From: Candidatus Falkowiibacteriota bacterium
GTDB taxonomy: Bacteria; Patescibacteriota; Patescibacteriia; JACRDY01
Length of the DNA: 6,888 bases
Direction of reading: 5' to 3'
NCBI GenBank assembly: GCA_016218485.1
Contig: JACRDY010000010.1
Coordinates: 1-6,888, forward strand
This document shows positions 1 through 5,600 of this stretch, in pieces. The position numbers and the translations under genes were made by a program. Every line of letters begins with the position of its first letter. The stretch's first letter is position 1. The notes beneath the pieces were generated by a model, which was not told the DNA's origin, did no database searches, and saw nothing but the letters and a program-made list of their open reading frames with translations.

Positions 1-1827
1 CACATTTTGGCTGACGCTCGGGATCCAGGCGCTGCCGGATTGTTCGGCGCTGTAGGCCCGACAGCCGACCGTGTCGGCCGTACACTGGCCATAGTCCACG
101 GTGCGGGCCAAATATGACGCGTTTTGCCCTTCGCTATCCGTAAACGTGGTGCAAGTGGCGTATTGCGGTTCACAAGATTGTCCGCCGATGCGCCAGACAT
201 TTTTTTCTTTCAAACAATAACCGTAAATATTTTTACAGTTGCCATTTTCATCTTCCTCGACGCAAGTGGAGAGATCCAAACACTCCTCGCGGCGAAAAGC
301 GGAATTTTCATCCACCAATTCGGGCCCGACCCCTTTGGTCTCGCAGCGCGCGGGTGGCATCTTGATGATCCAGTTCGGATTTATCAAATGACAAAACGGC
401 TTGGCCGGGGTGGGCACGCCTGTCGGATCGCAATCTTCGAACCCTTCCACCACCTGCTGCAATTTCCAGGCGTTGCGGCTGTCCGGGTTGGCCTTGGCCG
501 CGGCGATTTCAAAACCAATCGGCAATATCCGGGCTTTGCGCAATTTTTGCAGATTGGAATAACAATACGCCCCGCGATAACAATTTTTATTGGTATTATC
601 TTCTTTCCGGCGCCACGAAATAAGCGGCCAGTCGCCGTGTAACAGATTTTCTGTCATGGCCTCGGCAATGGTCAGAGGCTTTTTGGCGGTCTTGGCGCGA
701 TTGATGGCCGTTAGCAAACTTTCATCCATGACGCAGTGGTTGATACCGGGATTGGGTGGACACGAGGCGTATTCTTCCGCGATATTATAGGCGCCCTGCT
801 GGGTGATGGTGGGAGTCAGAAGAAAATTGAACGCGGCCTCGGCCACTTTTCTATCGGCCGGACCACCGCCAAAATAATTGGCATCATACTTGCGATTGAT
901 GGGCACCAAGCCCTGGCTGGGAGTGAGAACGCGTTTCAAGAGTTGGGAGGCCAAAGTATTGATAAATGTGCCGGCGGCCGCAGAGAGCATCCCTGGAACA
1001 TTAGAGGAGTACACCCCAACAATCTGTGAAGCGCTAAGCTCCGTCTGCTTGGCGGCGGTAATTGACTTTAATTCTTCAACCGTATGTTCTGGCGGCGTAA
1101 CAGTCAGGCCGGTTACTTTCTCGGTGACACCCTTGATAAAGCCACTGGCCTTGCGTTCGACTTCCTTAAGTTCTTTTGAACCAAAAGCCTCGTTATCGAT
1201 CTTGGCAATGGCGTCGAAGGTGATGCCAAACTCTGAATTCTTCACACTTACCATGTCATTGAATTTAAGATCAGTGTATTTTTTAACAAAAGCCTGGGCT
1301 TTCTTTTTGTAACGATTGCCGACCTGCTCTGGATCCCAGCCGTTTTTAAATTTTTTCCAGTCACACTTGGGTTTTGGCGGACCCTGCGAGTAAATATCGC
1401 GCAACCCGATCTGCACGAATAACTGGAGGTCAACATCAGGAAATTGACATAAATTCAGGCCTATCCCATCACCCAGCGAATCAACCAGCGTGCCAAAAGT
1501 CTCGCTCGCGGCGCCGTTAATGTAGCCGCCAAAATCTTGGATTATGAGCGGTGTCTGCCCGTTGCCGGCATTGGCAATGGCCACGGCCGTGTCGTAAGCG
1601 ATTTTTTTGATAAAATAATTTATGCTATTAAAAACCCCACCCGCGATCGTGGAAAAAATTACCTCTTTCACACTTAGTTCCACCTTTTCGGCCGGCTTGT
1701 GCACTTCTGCTACCGGCAAAACGGCATAAGCCGGAGACGGATAAAACAAGAGCGCCTGCAGAGCCACTACCCAGGCGATAAGCGCGATGATAACTGAATT
1801 TCTTTTTTTCTGTAGCCAAGACCACAT
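1..1827 (-). CDS. Large exported cysteine-rich protein of unknown function, 3' end cut off by the window
   Basis: The frame is open from the ATG at 1827 down to base 1, giving 609 residues with no stop, so the protein is longer than seen. It begins MWSWLQKKRNSVIIALIAWV: a basic N-terminus, a hydrophobic stretch at about residues 11-29 and a signal peptidase I-like site after SPAYA (A35). It is therefore predicted to be exported. Residues 36-400 contain few cysteines (C127, C155 and a pair near 350-360). From about 416 to 589 there are 13 cysteines, including NCYRGAYC, EECLDLSTC, NGNCKNIYGYC, QSCEPQYATC and YGQCTADTVGC, suggesting a disulfide-stabilised extracellular region. The start lies 10 nt after the stop of the TSP3-like gene with no visible Shine-Dalgarno, so the two are probably co-transcribed and may be translationally coupled. 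I do not recognise a named domain. Segments such as IAYDTAVAIANAGNGQTPLI resemble large hypothetical surface proteins I recall from Patescibacteria, but this is memory, not a search. The reading frame is certain; the function is unknown. Confidence 0.85.
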   Translation of the reverse strand, partial: MWSWLQKKRNSVIIALIAWVVALQALLFYPSPAYAVLPVAEVHKPAEKVELSVKEVIFSTIAGGVFNSINYFIKKIAYDTAVAIANAGNGQTPLIIQDFGGYINGAASETFGTLVDSLGDGIGLNLCQFPDVDLQLFVQIGLRDIYSQGPPKPKCDWKKFKNGWDPEQVGNRYKKKAQAFVKKYTDLKFNDMVSVKNSEFGITFDAIAKIDNEAFGSKELKEVERKASGFIKGVTEKVTGLTVTPPEHTVEELKSITAAKQTELSASQIVGVYSSNVPGMLSAAAGTFINTLASQLLKRVLTPSQGLVPINRKYDANYFGGGPADRKVAEAAFNFLLTPTITQQGAYNIAEEYASCPPNPGINHCVMDESLLTAINRAKTAKKPLTIAEAMTENLLHGDWPLISWRRKEDNTNKNCYRGAYCYSNLQKLRKARILPIGFEIAAAKANPDSRNAWKLQQVVEGFEDCDPTGVPTPAKPFCHLINPNWIIKMPPARCETKGVGPELVDENSAFRREECLDLSTCVEEDENGNCKNIYGYCLKEKNVWRIGGQSCEPQYATCTTFTDSEGQNASYLARTVDYGQCTADTVGCRAYSAEQSGSAWIPSVSQNV

Positions 1828-1837
1828 AGCGTGACAA

Positions 1838-2557
1838 TCAAGTGGTACTCGACGACCCGTCTAGCTGAGGCGAAGCCGAGGCAGGCGAGGCAGGAGCAGG
1901 TGCCAAGCCATTCGCCATCAGGAGTAGCGTCGCATCGTCAATCTTATCCAAATCGGCCTTATTCACCCGTCCGGTGCGCAGCAACAATTCACGCAATAAT
2001 TTGGGATCCCGGGTGATTGATTGCATCTGTTCCGGGGTGAGCGCCGGTGGCTGTGGCGCTACGGCGGCAGCGGTCGAAGTGGTAGCGAGATCAGCCGCGC
2101 CAAAACTCTGACCAGGAAGGAGGGCGTCGAGCGGACTTTGAAAATCACCCAGCAATCCGGGTGTGGTACTGGCAACCCGCCGGCCGTCGGCTTCGGCGGC
2201 CGAGCACGTCTGTCCTGTGGGACACAACGGATCAGAGCCGCTGTCAATTTCTACTTTATCTTTGATCCCATCCGAGTCGGTGTCCGCCAAGTACGGACTG
2301 GTTTTGTAAAATTCCAGTTCTTCGTAATCGTTGAGGCCGTCGTGGTCAGTGTCGATCTGCTGGAGTTTTGTTTTTTCGTCCAGGACGAGCGGTGTGGCCG
2401 CCTCGGCCGCGGGCTTCGGAGCGAACGGGCTGTAAATAGTGTTGCGAATCTGAAACAGACCCAGGCCAACTGTGACCAAAGCAAAAATAAATAATAAAGC
2501 AAAACCGGTCTTTTGCTCGCGAGTAAGACGGAGTTTTGGCCGCGCGCGGTCGTCCAT
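1838..2557 (-). CDS. Single-pass membrane protein with thrombospondin type 3-like calcium loops
   Basis: This complete 239-residue protein starts at the ATG at 2557 and stops with TGA at 1840-1838. Residues 1-17 are short and basic (MDDRARPKLRLTREQKT). Residues 18-37 form one hydrophobic helix (GFALLFIFALVTVGLGLFQI) with no obvious cleavage site, so it is probably a signal anchor with the rest outside the membrane. Residues 69-80 (DTDHDGLNDYEE) and 92-100 (DTDSDGIKD) are DxDxDG loops of the thrombospondin type 3 kind, known to bind calcium; CPTGQTC at 112-118 may form a disulfide. Residues 119-173 are a low-complexity Ala/Thr/Pro/Ser linker. Residues 174-217 look helical (TPEQMQSITRDPKLLRELLL and on), and the tail is Pro/Ala/Ser-rich with a 9-bp DNA duplication. 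It heads the leftward pair, 10 nt before the Cys-rich gene. No Shine-Dalgarno precedes the ATG, and no in-frame alternative start is close. Its role is unknown: a calcium-dependent adhesion or assembly partner of the downstream protein is inference. Confidence 0.88.
   Translation of the reverse strand: MDDRARPKLRLTREQKTGFALLFIFALVTVGLGLFQIRNTIYSPFAPKPAAEAATPLVLDEKTKLQQIDTDHDGLNDYEELEFYKTSPYLADTDSDGIKDKVEIDSGSDPLCPTGQTCSAAEADGRRVASTTPGLLGDFQSPLDALLPGQSFGAADLATTSTAAAVAPQPPALTPEQMQSITRDPKLLRELLLRTGRVNKADLDKIDDATLLLMANGLAPAPASPASASPQLDGSSSTT
1877..1894. repeat. Perfect 9-bp tandem duplication in the tail of the TSP3-like gene
   Basis: The 9-mer cgaggcagg occurs twice back to back (1877-1885 and 1886-1894). 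On the coding (minus) strand it reads CCTGCCTCG twice, giving Pro-Ala-Ser-Pro-Ala-Ser in the low-complexity C-terminal tail. The unit is a multiple of three, so copy-number change would alter tail length without a frameshift. It may simply be a slippage product in a disordered tail. Confidence 0.75.
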
Positions 2558-2570
2558 AGGTGATGAAGAA

Positions 2571-2599
2571 AGTATATCACAGCGGGCGCAAAAAAAATA
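2571..2599 (-). promoter_or_regulatory. Possible promoter of the leftward operon
   Basis: On the minus strand TATACT (2576 to 2571) ends 13 nt before the ATG at 2557. At a 17-bp spacer the -35 position reads TATTTT (2599 to 2594), a poor match, although the T-rich run there could help. The -10 hexamer is identical to that of the divergent gene and at nearly the same distance from its start codon, which raises its credibility. A very short leader is again predicted. Confidence 0.4.
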
Positions 2600-2650
2600 G
2601 AATAGTTATTGGGGATAATGGAGTGCTTGACCCAAGTGCACCGAGGGGGC

Positions 2651-2678
2651 TTGACTGTTTATTCGGATTTCATATACT
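2651..2678 (+). promoter_or_regulatory. Sigma-70-type promoter for the SpvB/YD-repeat gene, predicted leaderless
   Basis: TTGACT at 2651-2656 (5 of 6 matches to TTGACA) and TATACT at 2673-2678 (5 of 6 to TATAAT) are separated by 16 bp. The -10 ends 11 nt before the ATG at 2690. With a usual start about 7 nt after the -10, the transcript would begin roughly 4-5 nt before the AUG, too little for a Shine-Dalgarno, and none is present (the 11 nt are acccacaccgt). The promoter match is seen directly; leaderless translation is inferred. Confidence 0.65.
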
Positions 2679-2689
2679 ACCCACACCGT

Positions 2690-5600
2690 ATGCCAGGCTC
2701 AAAACAAAGTGCTAAATTTAATATCATTGCTTTTGTCGTTGTCTTTTTTATATTTGTTATAATCTGTCCTCCAGTCCGCGCCACTACGAATGAACCAACC
2801 ACCCCCACACCAACAACCATCACGCCGGAACCGGAAAACCAACCACCCGAAAAAAACACTGAGATCAACGACCAGAAAGCCGTCCGTGAAACAGAATCCG
2901 GCGATACTCCCGCGACTTTATCAGCTCCTCTCTCTGCCGCCCCCGCCACGGGTCCCGGCACGGGGAACACCCCACCAGACCCCGTCAAAACCACGTTACG
3001 CATCGACACCAATCCCGCCACGGGCGGGACTTTTTTGTTTTCATACCCGATAACGGTTCCGCCGGACCGAGGTGGACTGGGACCGGAGTTATCTCTCGGT
3101 TATTCCAGCCAGGAGGGAGACCGCGGCAGTCCGGTGGGCCATGGCTGGAATCTATCCATCCCGACGATCAGTCGAGTGAACCGCCACGGAGTGGATAGGT
3201 TGTACGTGGAAAATGATTTTGTGTCTTCGTTGTCCGGGGAATTGGTGGGGGTTTCGCTTCTGGCGGACGGGACCCATGGGATATATGGGGATAAAGTGGA
3301 ACAGGGTTCGTTTCTTTCGTACGAATATACGAGTAATGGAGTGTGGGTGGTGACGGATAAACATGGAGTTAGATACATGTTTGGCGATACGGGGGTGTCG
3401 CGGGTGTTTGATCCCGCTGACCGGATTGGGAAGATACACACCTGGTATTTATCAGAGATACGGGATACGAATGATAACTATGTGCGGTACGAGTATGTGA
3501 AAGACGGTAATCGGGTGTATCCGAGCCGGGTGGTGTATACGGGGCATGGGAGTGTGGATGGCATATTCGCGGTGTCTTTCTCGCGCGAGGCGAGACCGGA
3601 TGTGGAGGTGTCGTATGCTCTGGGGTTTGCCGTGACGACGAGTTATCGGATGAATCAGATAGAGGTGGCTGTGAATGGGGTGTGGGTGCGGCGGTATGAT
3701 TTGGCCTACACTCTATCCACGAATACCAATCCGCAATCCGTGCTGGATAGGATAGTCGAAAGCGGACGAGATGAAGAAACCGGAATGATGGCGACCATGC
3801 CAAGTACGGTGTTTGAATATCAACACTCTGGGAAATCATTCACCACGAGCACGGACTGGACATTCCCGAATGATGTGAACGGCGACCCCGTGGTTTTGTC
3901 TACCTTGCACCGCGATTCGGGAGTGCGGTTGGCCGATGTGAATGGGGATGGCTTGGTTGATTTGGCGCAGGCCGTGTATCTGGGTTCGACCGCCCCGGGC
4001 GCGCCGGTGCAATCATTACGGGCCATTTACCGGAATACGGGCGGGGGGTGGGTGTATGATGCTGCTCTTTCGCCCCCGACCGATTTCATTGACAATAATA
4101 TTTCTGATTTGGGAACACGTCTCGCGGACGTGAACGGCGATGGACTGGTTGATTTTCTGGTGGGACGGGACTGCGGGAGTACGAATTGTCCCGTCCGGGA
4201 GGTATATTTGCATACTGGGAGTGGTTCGTCCCCTGCTTGGGCCAGGGCAGGCGCCGGAACTTGGGATCTGCCCGTGGATTTTGTGAATGGCGGAGGCCGG
4301 GACAGTGGCGCCCGGGTGGTGGATGTGAACGGAGATGGACTCCCGGATATTGTTTTAGCCAGAGAAGGGACGGGTAGGCTGGTTTATCTTAATACCGGAT
4401 ATGGCTGGGTCACGAGCACGAGCTGGACCGTGCCGGTGGATTTTATGACGCGGTATTACGAAGATTTGGGCGTGCGTATGGGTGATGTGAATGGGGATGG
4501 ATTGGTGGATTTGGTGCAGGCAGACGGCTACAGTGACGGCCGCACTTGGGACTTGCATCAGAACGTTTACCTGAATACGGGCGGGGGGTGGGTATTAGAT
4601 CCGGCTTGGATTATTCCCTCTGATATTCAAGACACCCCGATACGATTTACGAGCCTGGGCAGACAACTGCCGTGGCGTTTGCTGGATGTTACCAATGATC
4701 ATTTGCCTGACCTGGTCATCGCGTCCGAGGCGCCGTTGCGACGGGAGGTGTATGTGAATACCGGAAATACCTGGGTGTATGATCCAAATTGGGTCTTACC
4801 CATTAGCCTGACGACCAATGGTCCGCAAGATCTGGGTACGACGGTGGATGACGTGAATGGGGATGGGATAGTGGATGTGGCCAAACTCGAAGGCGGACGT
4901 GTGCCGCCAGCTCTCGGGGTGTATAACCGATTCGTTTATCTCGGCCACCCCATGGTACCAGATCTGCTGTCTACCATCGCCCATGCCGCCGGGGCCACGA
5001 CCCGGGTAACCTACCAATCTTCCGCACAGTACACCGTGACCACGACCACACCCACTCCAACGACCACCCCAGCCAATCCCCGCCTGCCCCTGATCCTGCA
5101 AACGGTCAAAGAAATATCCGTGCAAGACGGTCTTGGCACGACCTCGACAGTGCAATACGCATACGAGGGTGGACAGTATTACTTTGCTTCCCCATTTGAC
5201 CGGATGTTTGCCGGGTTCCATACGGTGACCAGGGATGACGGGATGGCGAGGGTGAAGACGTATTATCATGAGGGGGATGGCAGTGATGCGGGTTTGGGCG
5301 AATATGACGACCACATCGCGAAACGGGGACGGGTGTACCGGGAGGAGGTGCGGGGGGTTGGTGACAACCTGTATTCGAGCACTGTCACCAAATGGGAGCA
5401 GGTTCCGCTGGTTTCAGCCAGTGTGTCCAGCACCAGATATTTTGTTAAAAAGACCAGAGTTTTAAATCAAACGTATGGTGGCAGTGCGGGGGGCGGGGGT
5501 GGTGGCAGTGCGGGGACGCATAGAGATACCGGGGAAACGTACGTGTACGACGATACGAATGGCAATCTGACGAGTCAGATTGCCTGGGGCGAGGTGGTGG

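Larger units (their letters stand above)
2558..2689. promoter_or_regulatory. Divergent intergenic region between the two transcription units
   Basis: These 132 bp separate the two divergent start codons. They hold a strong rightward promoter-like pair and a weaker leftward -10, listed separately. The heptamer gcttgac occurs twice, at 2625-2631 and 2649-2655, with starts 24 bp apart. The second copy runs into the rightward -35, so the pair could be an operator half-site arrangement or a duplicated -35; the first copy has no good -10 at the right distance. There is no Shine-Dalgarno before either start and no RNA gene. An A8 run lies at 2590-2597. Confidence 0.6.

Noticed and set aside
124..1312. 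Plus-strand open frames of 97-172 codons across the left end
   Set aside because: The minus-strand frame covering the same bases is open for 609 codons, starts with a signal peptide and has patterned cysteines. The plus-strand products show no domain or translation signal.
1628..1837. A 69-codon minus-strand frame starting with the cat at 1825-1837 region, or read-through of the TSP3 gene's TGA into it (TGA as Gly, as in some Patescibacteria)
   Set aside because: Read-through leads into the frame-shifted shadow that ends at a TAA. The correct frame starts separately at 1827 with a signal peptide, and both large genes lack in-frame TGA. The standard code fits.
1868..1880. A ggcgaagcc mini-hairpin at the end of the TSP3-like gene as a terminator
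   Set aside because: The stem is only three base pairs, has no T-run after it, and the next gene follows 10 nt after the stop. It is better explained by codons of the Pro/Ala/Ser tail.
3369..3839. A 156-codon minus-strand open frame, with others at 3100-3441, 2677-3021 and 4796-5314
   Set aside because: All lie opposite the SpvB/FG-GAP coding frame, have Arg/Ser/Thr/Pro/His-rich composition and no supporting start signals. They are shadows of the G-rich coding strand.
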